A DNA stretch of 64,000 nucleotides from Eurosta solidaginis. Its lineage: Eukaryota > Arthropoda > Insecta > Diptera > Tephritidae. The position numbers and the translations under genes were made by a program. The notes beneath the pieces were generated by a model. That model had not been told where the DNA came from. It saw only the letters and a list, made by a program, of their open reading frames with translations, and searched no databases. The DNA lies in the NCBI RefSeq assembly GCF_040869045.1, contig NC_090322.1, forward strand, positions 192,385,477-192,449,476, given 5' to 3'. Positions 30,782-43,031 of the stretch are shown here, piece after piece. Every line of letters starts with the position of its first letter. Positions within the stretch are counted from its first letter, which is position 1.

Positions 30782-33700
30782 AACAAGTAAGGAAGGTTAA
30801 GTTCGGGTGTAACCGAACATTACATACTCAGTTGAGAGCTATGGTGACAACATAAGGGAAAATAACCATGTAGGAAAATGAACCGAGGGAAACCCTGGAA
30901 TGTGTTTGTATGACATGTGTATTAAATGAAAGGCATTAAAGAGTATTTTATGAAGGAGTGGGCCATAGTTCTATAGGTGGACGCCATTTAGGGATATCGC
31001 CATAAAGGTGGATCAGGGTTGACTCTAGAATTTGTTTGTACAATATGGGTATCAAATGAAAGGTGTTAAAGAGTATTTTATGAGGGAGTGGGCCATAGTT
31101 CTATAGGTGGACGCCATTTAGGGATATCGCCACAAAGGTGGATCAGGGTTGACTCTAGAATGCGTTTGTACGATATGGGTATCAAATGAAAGGTGTTAAT
31201 GAGTATTTTAAAAGGGAGTAATCCTTAGTTCCATAGGTGGACGCCGTTTCGAGATATCGCCATAAAGGTGGACCAGGGGTGACCCTAGAATTTGTTTGTA
31301 TAATATGGGTATCAAATGAAAGGTGTTAATGAGTATTTTAAAACGGAGTAATCCTTAGTTCCATAGGTGGACGCCGTTTCGAGGTATCGCCATAAAGGTG
31401 GACCAGGGGTGACCCTAGAATTTGTTTGTACAATATGGGTATCAAAAGAAAGGTGTGAATGAGTATTTTAAAAGGGAGTAATCCTTAGTTCCATAGGTGG
31501 ACGCCGTTTCGAGATATCGCCACAATGGAGGACCAGAGGTGACCATAGAATTTGTTTGTACAATATGGGTATCAAAAGAAAGGTGCTAATGAGTATTTTA
31601 AAAGGGAGTGATGCTTAGTTCCACAGGTGGACGCCGTTTCGAGATATCGCCATAAAGGTGGACCAGGTGTGACCCTAGAATGCGTTTGTACAATATGGGT
31701 ATCAAACGAAAGATGTTAATGAGTATTTTAAAAGGGAGTAATCCTTAGTTCCATAGCTGGACGCCGTTTCGAGATATCGCCATAAAGGTGGACCAGGGTT
31801 GACCCTAGAATTTGTTTGTACAATATGGGTATCAAAAGAAAGGTGTTAATGAGTATTTTAAAAGGGAGTGATGCTTAGTTCCACAGGTGGACGCCGTTTC
31901 GAGATATCGCCATAAAGGTGGACCAGGTGTGACCCTAGAATTTGTTTGTACGATATGGGTATCAATTTAAATGTATTAATGAGGGTTTTAAACGAGAGTG
32001 GTGGTAGTTGTATAGGTGGTCGCCTTTTCGAGATATCGCCATAAAGGTGGACCAGGGGTGACTCTAGAATGCGTTTGTACGATATGGGTATCAAATGAAA
32101 GGTGTTAATGAGTATTTTAAAAGGGAGTGGAACTTAGTTTTATAGGTGGACGCCGTTTCGAGATATCGCCATAAAGGTGGACCAGGGTTGACCCTAGAAT
32201 TTGTTTGTACAATATGGGTATCAAAAGAAAGGTGTTAATGAGTATTTTAAAAGTGAGTAATCCTTAGTTCCATAGGTGGACGCCGTTTCGAGATATCGCC
32301 TCAAAGGTGGACCAGGGTTGACCCTAGAATTTGTTTGTACAATACGGGCATCAAACGAATGGTGTTAATGAGTATTTTAAAAGGGAGTGGGACTTAGTTT
32401 TATAGGTGGACGCCGTTTCGACATATCGCCATAAAGGTGGACCAGGGGTGACTCTAGAATGCGTTTGTACGATATGGGTATCAAATGAAAGGTGTTAATG
32501 AGTATTTTAAAAGGGAGTAAGCAGTAAAAGGGAGACGCAGTTTCGAGATATCGCCATAAAGGTGGACCAGGGTTGACCCTAGAATTTGTTTGTACAATAT
32601 GGGTATCAAAAGAAAGGTGTTAATGAGTATTTTAAAAGTGAGTAATCCTTAGTTCCATAGGTGGACGCCGTTTCGAGATATCGCCACAAAGGTGGACCAG
32701 GGTTGACCCTAGAATTTGTTTGTACAATATGGGCATCAAACGAATGGTGTTAATGAGTATTTTAAAATGGAGTGGGACTTAGTTTTATAGGTGGACGCAG
32801 TTTCGAGATATCGCCATAAAGGTGGACCAGGGTTGACCCTAGAATTTGTTTGTACAATATGGGTATCAAAAGAAAGGTGTTAATGAGTATTTTAAAAGTG
32901 AGTAATCCTTAGTTCCATAGGTGGACGCCGTTTCGAGATATCGCCACAAAGGTGGACCAGGGTTGACCCTAGAATTTGTTTGTACAATATGGGCATCAAA
33001 CGAATGGTGTTAATGAGTATTTTAAAAGGGAGTGGGACTTAGTTTTATAGGTGGACACCGTTTCGAAATATCGCCATAAAGGTGGACCAGGGGTGACTCT
33101 AGAATGCGTTTGTACGATATGGGTATCAAATGAAAGGTGTTAATGAGTATTTTAAAAGGGAGTAATCCTTAGTTCCATAGGTGGACGCAGTTTCGAGATA
33201 TCGCCATAAAGGTGGACCAGGGTTGACCCTAGAATTTGTTTGTACAATATGGGTATCAAAAGAAAGGTGTTAATGAGTATTTTAAAAGTGAGTAATCCTT
33301 AGTTCCATAGGTGGACGCCGTTTCGAGATATCGCCACAAAGGTGGACCAGGGTTGACCCTAGAATTTGTTTGTACAATATGGGCATCAAACGAATGGTGT
33401 TAATGAGTATTTTAAAAGGGAGTGGGACTTAGTTTTATAGGTGGACGCCGTTTCGAGATATCGCCACAAAGGTGGACCAGGGTTGACCCTAGAATTTGTT
33501 TGTACAATATGGGCATCAAACGAATGGTGTTAATGAGTATTTTAAAAGGGAGTGGGACTTAGTTTTATAGGTGGTCGCCTTTTCGAGATATCGCCATAAA
33601 GGTGGACCATGGGTGACTCTAGAATGCGTTTGTACGATATGGGTATCAAATGAAAGGTGTTAATGAGTATTTTAAAAGCGAGTAATCCTTAGTTCCATAG

Positions 33701-35450
33701 GTGGACGCCGTTTCGAGATATCGCCATAAAGGTGGACCAGGGGTGACCCTAGAATTTGTTTGTACAATATGGGTAGCAAAAGAAAGGTGTTAATGAGTAT
33801 TTTAAAAGGGACTAATCCTTAGTTCCATAGGTGGACGCCGTTTCGAGATATCGCCATAAAGGTGGACCAGGGGTGACCCTAGAATTTGTTTGTACAATAT
33901 GGGCATCAAACGAAAGGTGTTAATGAGTATTTTAAAAGGGAGTGCGGCTTAGTTCAATAGGTGGACGCCGTTTCGGAATATCGCCATAAAGGTGGACCAG
34001 GGGTGACTCTAGAATGTGTTTGTACGATATGGGTATCAAATTAAAGGTATTAATGAGAGTTTTAAAAGGGAGTGGTGGTAGTTGTATATGTGAAGGCGTT
34101 TTCCAGATATCGACCAAAATCTGGACCAGGGTGACCCAGAACATCATCTGTTGGATACCGCTAATTTATTTATATATGTAATACCTGCCAAGATTTTAAG
34201 GGTTTTTTATTTCGCCCTGCAGAACTTTTTCATTTTCTTCTACTTAATATGGCAGGTGTCACAACCATTTTATAAAGTTTTTTCTAAAGTTATATTTCGC
34301 GTCAATAAACCAATCCAATTACCTCACCATGTTTCATCCCTTTTTTCGTATTTGGTATAGAATTATGGCATTTTTTTCATTTTTCGTAATTTTCGTTATC
34401 GAAAAATTGGGCGTGGTCATTGTCGGATTTCGTTCATTTTTCATACCAAGATAAAGTGAGTTCAAGTAAGTACTTGAACTAAGTTCATTAAAGATATGTC
34501 GATTTTTGCTCAAGTTATCGTGTTAACGGCCATGCGGAAGGACATACGAACGACTGTGTATAAAAACTGGGCGTGGCATCAACCGATTTCGCCCGTTTTC
34601 ACAGAAAACAGTTATGGTCGCAGAATCTAAGCACCTACCAAATTAAACAAGGATTGGTAAATTTTTGTTCGACTTATGGCCCTAAAAGTATTCTAGACGA
34701 ATTAAATGAAAAAGGGTGGAGCCACGACCATTTTGAAATTTTCTTTTATTTTTGTATTTTGTTGCACCCTATCATTACTGGAGTTGAATGTTGATATAAT
34801 TTACTTATATACTGTAAAGATATTAAATTTTTTGTTAAAATTTTACTTAAAAAAATTTTTTTTTAAAAGTGGGCGTGGTCCTTCTCCGATTTTGCTAATT
34901 TTTATTAGGCGTACATATAGTAATAGGAGTAACGTTCCTGCCAAATTTCATAATGATATCTTCAACGACTGACAAATTACAGCTTGCAAAATTTTTAAAT
35001 TACCTTCTTTTAAAAGTGGGCGGTGCCACGCCCAATGTCCAAAATTTTACTAATTTTCTATTCTGGGTCATAAGTTCAACTCATCTACCAAGTTTCATCG
35101 CTTTATCCGTCTTTGGTAATGAATTATCGCATTTTTTCGGTTTTTCGAAATTTTCGATATCGGAAAAGTGGGCGTGGTTATAGTCCGATATCGTTCATTT
35201 TAAATAGCGATCTGAGATGAGTACTCAGGAACCTACATACCAAATTTCATCAAGATACCTCAAAATTTACTCAAGTTATCGTGTTAACGGACGGACGGAC
35301 GGACGGACATGGCTCAATCAAATTTTTTTCGATCCTGATTATTTTGATATATGGAAGTATATATCTATCTCGATTCCTTTATATATGTACAACCAACCGT
35401 TATCCAATCAAACTTAGTATACTCTGTGAGCTCTGCTCAACTGAGTATAA
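30782..35450 (+). mobile_element. family A interspersed repeat, full-length copy with expanded minisatellite
   Basis: Starts AACAAGTAAGGAAGG with the GTTCGG/CCGAAC hairpin and ends CTCAACTGAGTATAA, like the copy at 8901-11253. It is twice as long because the 130-bp tandem region has grown to about 25 units. The 3' part (34130-35450) follows the other copy closely, including the GGACGGAC run at 35289-35309. It sits inside element X. No flanking duplication was seen, which would fit a Helitron-like mechanism but does not prove it. Confidence 0.85.
30950..34110. repeat. 130-bp minisatellite, about 25 units, with higher-order pattern
   Basis: Unit starts (CCATAGGTGG-like block) fall at 30971, 31101, 31231, 31361, 31491, 31621, 31751, 31881, then about every 130 bases to 34085. 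From about 32270 to 33435 unit types alternate: one with GAGTAATCCTTAGTTCC, one with GAGTGGGACTTAGTTTT, and a variant with GACGCAG, forming two- and three-unit blocks (260-390 bp). One unit near 32531 has a short deletion. First and last units are diverged. Confidence 0.9.
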
Positions 35451-35690
35451 AAATCGGACGTCAAATAACCAAGTTACAACGAAAAAACCGTTTCGGCTGT
35501 ATTTCGAAGGATCAAAATCAATTAAAAAAAAAAAAATGTTTCCGAAATCCGCTCAACATAATCTTCAAATTTAGGGGCGGACATTAGCAACTTTTTTTTT
35601 GTATGGGGGCCAATCCAGTCTAGTGCCTATTCTTCAGGGCAAATCAAAAATGCAAGTGCTATGGGGTTGAGCAGCTCTGCACATCATTAT

Positions 35691-36119
35691 CAACACTGCC
35701 GTGCATTGTCAACATTTTCATCACCTTTTGTGACTGTCATTCAATGCACTGTAATGCATGCTTTTGTGTTTTTAACTTACTTTTTTGAGCAAATGAAATT
35801 ACATACATAAATATGTGCATAAGCAGTAGTTTGTGCAAACTAGAATTGTTGTGAATATGGAAAAGTTAATACTCACTTGTGTTAATGCTGATGCTTAGTT
35901 TTTTTCCAACATTCAGAGTAATAGAGAAAGTCACCATTGTACCTTCACTCACGGCTCCACTGATAACACCCTCTAAAGAAGTGTAACTCCATTTTGCCTT
36001 AAGCAGTGGTTCCACGAAATGTGATCATATAATTCTTAGAGAGAAGAGAGAGAGGTCTTACCGCAATTAACAATGACCATTAAATTTTTAGGATGATTTT
36101 ACATGGCCTTTGGGTTAAG
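35691..36119. other. no recognised feature
   Basis: AT-rich, no protein-like frame and no shared repeat. Confidence 0.5.
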
Positions 36120-36225
36120 AATATGCTGTACACAGTTTTCAAAAATGGATCATGCCATTCCCCAATAAAGCTTCAAATTCAGGGGCGGTTTGTTGAAAGT
36201 TGTTTTTGTTATGCGGACCAACCCG
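36120..36225 (-). repeat. diverged single arm of element X
   Basis: The inverse of 36140-36225 follows the X arm: ATCCGGGTTGGTCCGCATA, AAAACAACTTTC, CCGCCCCTGAATTTGAAG. The other end was not found. Confidence 0.5.
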
Positions 36226-36326
36226 GATCTATAAGTTTATAACTTATATCGGAAAAATACGACGAATTGTCATGAAAAGTTTGAATATTTTTCTAAGGAT
36301 TTTTTGAGTTTATAGTTCTGCTAGTT

Positions 36327-36643
36327 GGCGGCCACCGTGGTGTGATGGTAGCGTGCTCCGCCTACCACACCGTATGCACTGGGTTCGCACCCCGGGCAAA
36401 GCAACATCAAAATTTTAGAAATAAGGTTTTTCAATTAGAAGCAAATTTTTCTAAGCGGGGTCGCCCCTCGGAAGTGTTTGCAAGCACTCCGAGTGTATTT
36501 CTGCCATGAAAAGCTCTCAGTGAAAACTGATCTGCCTTGCTGCCAATTTGTAGGGAAAATCAAGAGGAGCACGACGCAAATTGGAAGAGAGCTCGGCCTT
36601 AGATCTCTTAGGAGGTTATCGCGCCTTACATTTATTTTTTTTT
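36327..36643 (+). mobile_element. tRNA-derived SINE, full-length copy
   Basis: The head reads like a tRNA: TGGTGTGATGGTAGCGTGC fits a pol III A box and GGGTTCGCACCCC (36381-36393) fits a B box. The body contains GCGGGGTCGCCCCTCGG and GCTCGGCCTTAGATCTC, and the end is GTTATCGCGCCTTACATTTA with a T-rich tail. Flanking direct repeats TAGTTCTGCTAG and TAGTTCTACTAG (one mismatch) look like the target duplication. Other copies: 14444-14560 (fragment) and 63016-63335. Confidence 0.8.
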
Positions 36644-38229
36644 AGTTCTACTAGCAGACACGGAAAACGGTGTTCTACCCTAACTTTGGTCTATATGCAT
36701 AACTTTTAAGAAGTTTTTACCTCTTACTCTCCCTCCCCCTCTCTCCCCCCATTTATTTATCCTTTTATTCACTCCCCTCTATGCGCCTCTGCCTCCCTCT
36801 CCGTCTATTCCATCCCCTATAGCTACATCTCCATCTATCCGTATCTCTCTATCTTTCTCTAACTCAATCCCTTTTCTCAGTCCATTTCTCCTTTATTATG
36901 ATTATCAATTTGGAGTGGTCAATGCGTCTTGTTTTTTTAATGGAATACAAATTATAAGCATTCAAGCAGATAAACGCGCCTACGCCAATGGTTTTTTCCA
37001 ATCTTTGGGTTTCTTATTGTGGTCATTACGAATATCAAGAAGAGAAAGTTCCTACCTCAGTGCCATATTTGACTTTTTTGCCATGAAAAATACGTTCGCC
37101 ATGGACTGAGAGCTCTAAGTGCCGATTTCTCGAAAAAGTTGTATGAAACTCCCAAAATTTGTCTAATATTTTTTGTTCGCCTTCCAGGAATACCTGGACG
37201 AAATAGGTTAATGCAATTTCGAATCACATTGTATCAATGATTAGTTTACAGAGATTCTACAAAAAAATGGAATTGATTTTATATATAAGCAGTTTTTTCT
37301 TCCTCTGGTCCGTTGAATGGTTGATGTTAACCGGTGGGTCGCTGAATGATAAACCTCTGCAAAATAAACGACGGATAGTGGAAACATAAAACAAATTTAT
37401 TCGCTGGTCTAGTCCGTATTTACCGAGTCAACGGGCTTAACTTGTGACTGGGAAGAAGCAGAACTAGAAGAACAACAGTTGGAGTAAGAGTAAGAACATA
37501 AGACTTATTTGAGGAGAAGGAATAGGAGTGCTAGTAAATATAAATAAATATATAACAGTCAGAGTAACAAAATGCGCAAGAGAAAGAGTAGGAGTAAGAA
37601 TAGGACAGGACAGTTAGAAAGGAAAGCCAAATTCAACATCACTTGGCAGCCATTTGATGCCGAAACTCATTAATTTGCATAGATATTAAATCCATACTAG
37701 AGTCCGCGGTAGACTTTGTTAACATATTCTTCTATTTATACATCTTGTCCATCCCTTATTCCATTTATCTCCTTCCCACTCTAAAACCCCTTTCCACTTC
37801 CACTAGACAAAGAACGCATCCCTGTACCACATCTCAAACAAATCGCAACATAATTAATATTTATTACAATAGTTCGGGTCATGTTCCAATATCCGGGAAG
37901 AAAAGTTCATGAAATAATATACTAGTCAAGGAGGTACCACTGTACCAAACATCGAGCAAATCGCAAATCAGATATGATGTTTCGCAAAAGGTTGCCCCTG
38001 GTCCACTTGCCAGAGAAAATGGGTCCCAAATATTAAGCTGCTCGAAAATTGCATCATAAATAATATTTTTCCCAATAAGTCGGGCACTGGTCTGTTACAA
38101 ATTAGCCAGGGCATAAAGATCACCAAAGAAGGGAGATCTCTCTTATGTTCTAACCCCTCCTCGTCTCTACGTCTACTGCAGTAACCTATAAAGGGAATAC
38201 CCAGCCTTTGTGCACGTCACCTGATTGCG
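36644..38229. other. low-complexity and unassigned sequence
   Basis: 36715-36900 is strongly pyrimidine-rich (CTCTCCCTC words). 37440-37620 is purine-rich with GTAAGAGTAAGAA words. The rest has no recognised frame or repeat. A 64-codon frame at 36915 has no recognisable content. Confidence 0.5.
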
Positions 38230-38690
38230 ATGTGGCCGGTTATGAGTCCCATTCAGGCCACACAAGCTTAGAGTGACAGCAGGATTCAAGATTTTTCCAT
38301 CTCACACCCGCTTCTCCAAGGAAAATCCCTTTAGTAATGAGCTTAGAGGTAGCGAGCGGCATGCTCAGTCCCTTCCAGGAACGGATGTGCCCCCTTTTGC
38401 AGGTTCGTCAACCATATCATTTCCCGGTATATCCGAGTGTCCAGGCACCCAAACGAAGGGAAATTTGCGCAGCAATCTCGATAAGAGATTTGCGGTACTT
38501 CTCTACTCTCCTGGATCTACAGGTGACTGATCCAAGCGCCTCGATCGCAGCCTGGCTGTCGTAATAAATACTACTTTTGTTATAGCCGTGAAGAGCCTTT
38601 CTCAGGTGATCAGGCCTCGTTAATTGAACCAACCTCTGCCTAAAAGACACCGCGAATATCGGCTAGGCTAAAAGATAGACCCCAGCTAAG
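38230..38690 (-). pseudogene. non-LTR RNase H remnant
   Basis: On the minus strand, SFRQRLVQL-x-RPDHLRKAL leads into SSIYYDSQAAIEAL (RNase H motif with Asp), RRVEKYRKSL, then LGAWTLGYTGK. After a stop the line continues VDEPAKGGTSVP and further decayed pieces with CGLNGTH and RPH. The order fits the RNase H region and C-terminus of an I/R1-type element. A shorter relic of the same type is at 2655-2800. No other domain survives. Confidence 0.6.
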
Positions 38691-40859
38691 GTGCCGTTAG
38701 TGTATATCTGAAGTCCATTTCCCAGGTCCGGCGGCCCTTATTTATTTGTTGATAATCCCTATCCGTAATGAAAACATCGTACTTCATATCGAAACAGACA
38801 GTCGAGTGCAATAGTCCGACAAAGGCAAATCCAGATTCTTAAGAATGGCTGCATGGCCATACACATTGTCAGACCCTGGTCCATTTCCAGGGCCCAGGGA
38901 CCGATCTATTCCAACAAATTCCATTCACGGTTCGATGTACCTGAAGTTTGGTATAAAAGTAGACCTTTAGATTAGTATTTACGACACTTTTTTTCCGGTA
39001 AGAGGACCAGGGACCGATTTTGTCGAACATATTCTGTTCTTCGTTCGATTTACCTGAAATTGGGCATATAGTATTTATGGAATTATTTTTCGGCAAATGG
39101 AGTAGTGACTGACTGGGACTGAAACAAGGACTTGGACTAGTAAGGGGATGGAGAAGAACAAGAAGAACTAGAGAGAAGAGAAAAGAGGGACGGAGAAAGA
39201 GATAGAGTTAGGCAAAGATAGAGAGATATGCATAGATGGAGCGGAAAAAGAGTGAGGGAAAAGATGGAGAGGGAGAAAGAGACGCAAAAAAGAGATGGGT
39301 AGAGGGAAGACTGAATAAAAAGATGAGGAAAAGAGGGAGAGAGGGAAAAAAAGAGTAATACGTAAGAACTGCATAATAGTTATGCAGATAGACCAAAGCT
39401 AAAAATATAAAGAAGATTTGTATGAGAGAGAGAGATATTGGGCGAAAGATGAAAAAGCAGGAAATGGACAAAAAGAAGGGGAAATGGAGAGGAACGGGAA
39501 GCACAAAAGATGAGGAACTAGGAGGAGGACAGAGATGAAGAGGGAAATGTACCATTTTTCTAGTATAAACAAGAGTTTTACGAATAGGTTTGCCTATTTA
39601 AGAGATTTATTACAACTAGCACATCAATATGTAATTCCATAAAAACAAACCCCAATCAAATTAAACGCAGGCGACGAATCCTCTCTTACAAGGCCAATTA
39701 AAACATTAACGTTTGGAAAATTTCCACTGAGATTATCGCGAATACAAATACCGTTATTGCAATTTATTTGAAGGATTGCGAATATTTACAACATCACTAG
39801 CACAAACAGATCTTACTTACATTGTGCTCGCTAGTCATATCAAATTACATTAATGGCACATTGAATGATTCAATGACTACTTTGGTCTGGTCTGGTGCCA
39901 ATAATCTATCCAAAGAATATTCTATGACTAAGTCTTTTTTTTACTTCTGTTTTACTGCTATATTTCGGTCAACTTTGTTTTTCTTGCTGCGTTTTGATGT
40001 TGCATTCCCCTTGAGCGCATCTTTGAATGGCAGGGTTCTTTGTTTTTCATAGCAATTTTTGTTATTCTCTTTACTCTTTTGATTTTTTACCAAGACTTCC
40101 CCTTCATACGTATACACAGTTCACTTACAGTCCACACGCAATCAATTTGATTGAAATGCATCAGAGTTAGCAACACTTTGTGGGCCACAAAAATGTCTGA
40201 CTGTAGCATGTTTTCCGGGGTGAAAGTTCAACGACAGAGCTAAGTAACGAGTATAGGGGCATAGACAAGCCATTGGAATGGCGTTGATAAAACGAATCAT
40301 ACGGTTGTACTTTTTGTGTAGTTAGCAAATATATTGCTTGTATGTTATTTGGATTTTTTGTCGACCACATGAAATAAAGAAATAGGCCAACCAATTCGTC
40401 TCTATAGAATTGTTGGACAATCTCGTTTTTTAGTTAATTTTTAGTTAATATAAAAAAGAAATTGGAAAAAATTTTCCATCAATCACTGTCAATCATTTAT
40501 AACAAGTTTTGGTAAACAAAAGCACAAATAAAAATCTCTAACAAGAAAAAAAAATATAAAAAAAAAAATGAAAACTGTAATCGAAAATACTAATAATAGG
40601 GGACATGTCAAGAAAATTGATGGCGAGCAGAATTATAATAGGTCATAACGCAGTAAGATATTTTTAGTTTGGAGGATTCAGAAAAGAAGTATAGTAGAAG
40701 TGGCCACCTAAAAACACCGATGTTTATTTTTCATAAGTCAATACGATGCCGAATTAAGTAATTTCTCATTTTCTGTTATCGTTTCGTCTCACTACATTGT
40801 CAAATAAATACACGCAAACAATATGCTAGCTATGTTCATCACTAGCAATTATAAAACTC
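38691..40859. other. unassigned, with purine-rich tract and a ~115-bp imperfect duplication
   Basis: Between 38875 and 39080 a unit containing CCAGGGACCGAT and CGATGTACCTGAA (or CGATTTACCTGAA) occurs twice. 39120-39560 is purine-rich (GAGAAAGAG words) and generates long spurious reverse-strand frames. Nothing recognised from 39560 to 40859. Confidence 0.5.
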
Positions 40860-40999
40860 CCAAGCTCTTCTTTTTTTTTCGTAAGTGTTGCCGCAACCAA
40901 ATTTTGTATAGGAAACATTTGAAGCGATTTACGATTTAAGACTTTCCATCGCATACGACACTCTAGTGAACTACCTCGCTTCCCAAGGCAGTCGGTTCT

Positions 41000-41914
41000 A
41001 TGTACCGGAGCGACTCGGGATTTTTCCCGACCAAGAACTGTCATTTCAGTGTGACCCAATCTAATTTGTTTCGTCCCTCCCACAAATTGTCATCCTCCCA
41101 GCAGCTCCTTGCAGCAGGACTGCTCCATATTCTCTTACTCCGGGAAGGCATCGAATCCAATCCGGGTCTGTCTCCTGACCCCGGTCCTGAGAAATGGTTT
41201 TGCTGCATCTGCCGGAAAAGAATCTTTTTAGGATGGTCATACTCTGTTCAGTGTGTCTCGTGCAAGGGATGGTTGCATCGGACAGGTTGTTCTGGGCTTG
41301 ATCCCAAAACCCGACGTCCACGTAACTTTTATAAATCTTTTGTGGCTCCTTGCTGTTCACGCCCAAGGGCGTCCCAAAGTCTACGTCTAAGCGCCCCACT
41401 ACCTTCCAGCAGCCCCGCTGCTCAGCAAGCCATAACAAGTACCCGCTGCTGCTCGCGCCCCACGGCGCCAACAACTCAAACAGCTGCTACCACTCTTAAC
41501 TACAATCTTCGTTGTAGAGTCGGAAGCAATGCTGAGCAACAGCCCCTACCCCCGTCTTCTCCCCCCCTCTTTTCCGGCAGCAATCGTGTAGGTCAGGGAA
41601 ACAGACTCTTAGTCCCTACCTCCGTTTGCACCGTTTCCCAGCACAGAATATATATGTTTGCCACATCCGCCCAATGCAGCTCCTGCCTTGGGTGGTGCCA
41701 CTTCCCTAGATGTTCTGGTCTCCGCGACGGCAACCCCCCGACGGGTTTCATCGCGCCATGTTGTCAGGTCGCAAACCCAAATCATCCGGGTACCCCAATG
41801 CTTGCCCAAGGACGCCCAGTCCTAGGGCCACAACAGCAATTGCGTCCTGGCCTTCCCCAACCCAGGCGTAGTCACCCGTCACTTACACTTCAGAATTCTG
41901 CAGTTAAACTGTAA
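41000..41914 (+). pseudogene. Jockey-type ORF1 domain with two PHD-like zinc fingers
   Basis: Starts at ATG 41000. After ESNPGLSPDPGPEKW the first finger reads C-C-I-C, later C-x2-C, H-x4-C and a closing CC before a Ser/Pro-rich linker. A second finger follows after about 110 residues: CSSCLGWCHFPRCSGL and a closing CC. Such fingers are thought to bind nucleic acid or chromatin during integration. The frame ends at 41914, but from about 41890 the endonuclease begins in the next frame with ILQLNCNGLTGKI, so the stop is probably caused by a 1-base shift and not a true ORF1 end. Confidence 0.7.
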
Positions 41915-43030
41915 TGGACTAACTGGGAAGATTACGGAGATAGTCGATTTCATGAAGCGGCACGACATCCGCATTGCTGTGATTCAAGAGACTAAACTCA
42001 CAGCTAGATCTGCGTTGCAGACCTGCTCTGGGTATAACGTCCACAGGAAAGACCGCGAGAGCGGAAGTGGAGGCGGTCTCGCGTTTATCATACACCACTC
42101 TGTGCAATATTGTATATTTGATCCCGGCATCGACCGCAGGGACAATGTCTTAGAACGTCAAGGCCTATCTGTCCGGTCAGGCGATGCAAACCTAGAAATC
42201 ATCAACATCTACATCCCTCCTGCCACCTGTTGCCCCAGTGGATACCGCCCTAATATCAGAGCTCACTGGCAACAATAGCATTATCTTAGGCGATTTAAAT
42301 GCCCATCATGATCTATGGCATTCAAACTTTCGGACGGACAGTAGGGGTGAGATGTTGGCGGATCAAATAGAAGAAACGACGTTCTGCACAATAAACGGAG
42401 ACGCCCCCACACGTATGGTAGGAAGCTGTCACAGCTCGCCAGATATCTCAATCGTGAGCGCAGAACTCGTAAACTGCGTCAACTGGCAGCCGATGGTAAC
42501 ATTGGCATCCGACCACCTGCCCATTCTTATTTCGCTTGAGCGTAACGCCGACTTCATCGTCACTGAAAAACGCACTTTCATAAACTTCAAAAAAGGAAAG
42601 TGGGAAGAATATAAATCCTTTACAGACAACCGCTTTGCTGCCCTCCCTATCCCAACTGATGCCCGCCAAGGGGAGCGTGCCTTTCGTAAGGTCATTAAAT
42701 CCGCCTCGGCACATTTCATTCCCGCCGGGAGAATTCCCGAAATCCGGCCCCACTTCCCGGCGGAGGCCGCAAACTTAGCGAGAGAACGTGACCTTATAAG
42801 ACAGCTTGACCCAGGCGACCCCCAAATAAAGGATATAAACCAACGCATCAGATTGCTTGTAGATGAACACAAGCGGGCGAAATGGGAGGAGCACCTAAGA
42901 GGTTGTAACCTCTCTACCGGTGTGGGTAAACTTTGGTCCACCGTAAAGTCCCTATCGAATCCGAATAAGCACAAAGACAAAGTTTCCATCGCCTTTGGCG
43001 ACAAAGTGCTGTCGGACGCGAACAATATAT
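41891..43030 (+). pseudogene. Jockey-type endonuclease domain (APE-like), frameshifted
   Basis: The domain nicks target DNA. First piece (to 42278): LQLNCNGLTGKI, IAVIQETKL, GGGLAFIIH. After a frameshift near 42235 the second piece (42238-43032): IILGDLNAHHDLWHS, DISIVSA and ASDHLPILISL, all standard APE endonuclease motifs with the catalytic Asp and His. A linker to the reverse transcriptase follows (AKWEEHLRGC, WSTVKSLSNP). The frame stops at 43030; compared with its own continuation a few codons appear to be deleted there before QYIMHP. Confidence 0.75.
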
Positions 43031-43031
43031 A

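Larger units (their letters stand above)
30042..35622. mobile_element. inverted-repeat element X with 8-bp target duplication
   Basis: Ends TAGACTGG and CCAGTCTA. The flanks are GCGCCTAT (30034-30041) and GTGCCTAT (35623-35630), 7 of 8 identical, and the uninterrupted target is seen in the Y copy at 61.7 kb. Arms of about 140 bp share AAAGTTGCTAATGTCCGCCC, CTAAATTTGAAGATTATGTTGA, TTTGATCCTTCGAAATACAG and CCGAAACGG. Without the family A insertion X is about 912 bp and has no transposase, so it is a non-autonomous element, probably hAT by duplication length. A third arm-like piece lies at 36120-36225. Confidence 0.75.
29650..35690 (+). repeat. repeat Y, split by element X
   Basis: The outer pieces 29650-30041 and 35631-35690 together match the inverse of 61690-62130: TAGTGTAAATTTGAATATT, CCGAAGTG, CTTCATATGGAAGTGC, GTGTGGATTTGTATCTGCGCCTATT, then TCTTCAGGGC and GGGTTGAGCA. 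Y is non-coding and its class is unknown. Confidence 0.7.

Noticed and set aside
30700..34150. CRISPR-like regular array
   Set aside because: The units are contiguous 130-bp repeats without unique spacers, in a eukaryotic genome.
39208..39555. 115-codon reverse-strand frame with Ser/Pro/Phe-rich content
   Set aside because: Product of a purine-rich low-complexity tract.
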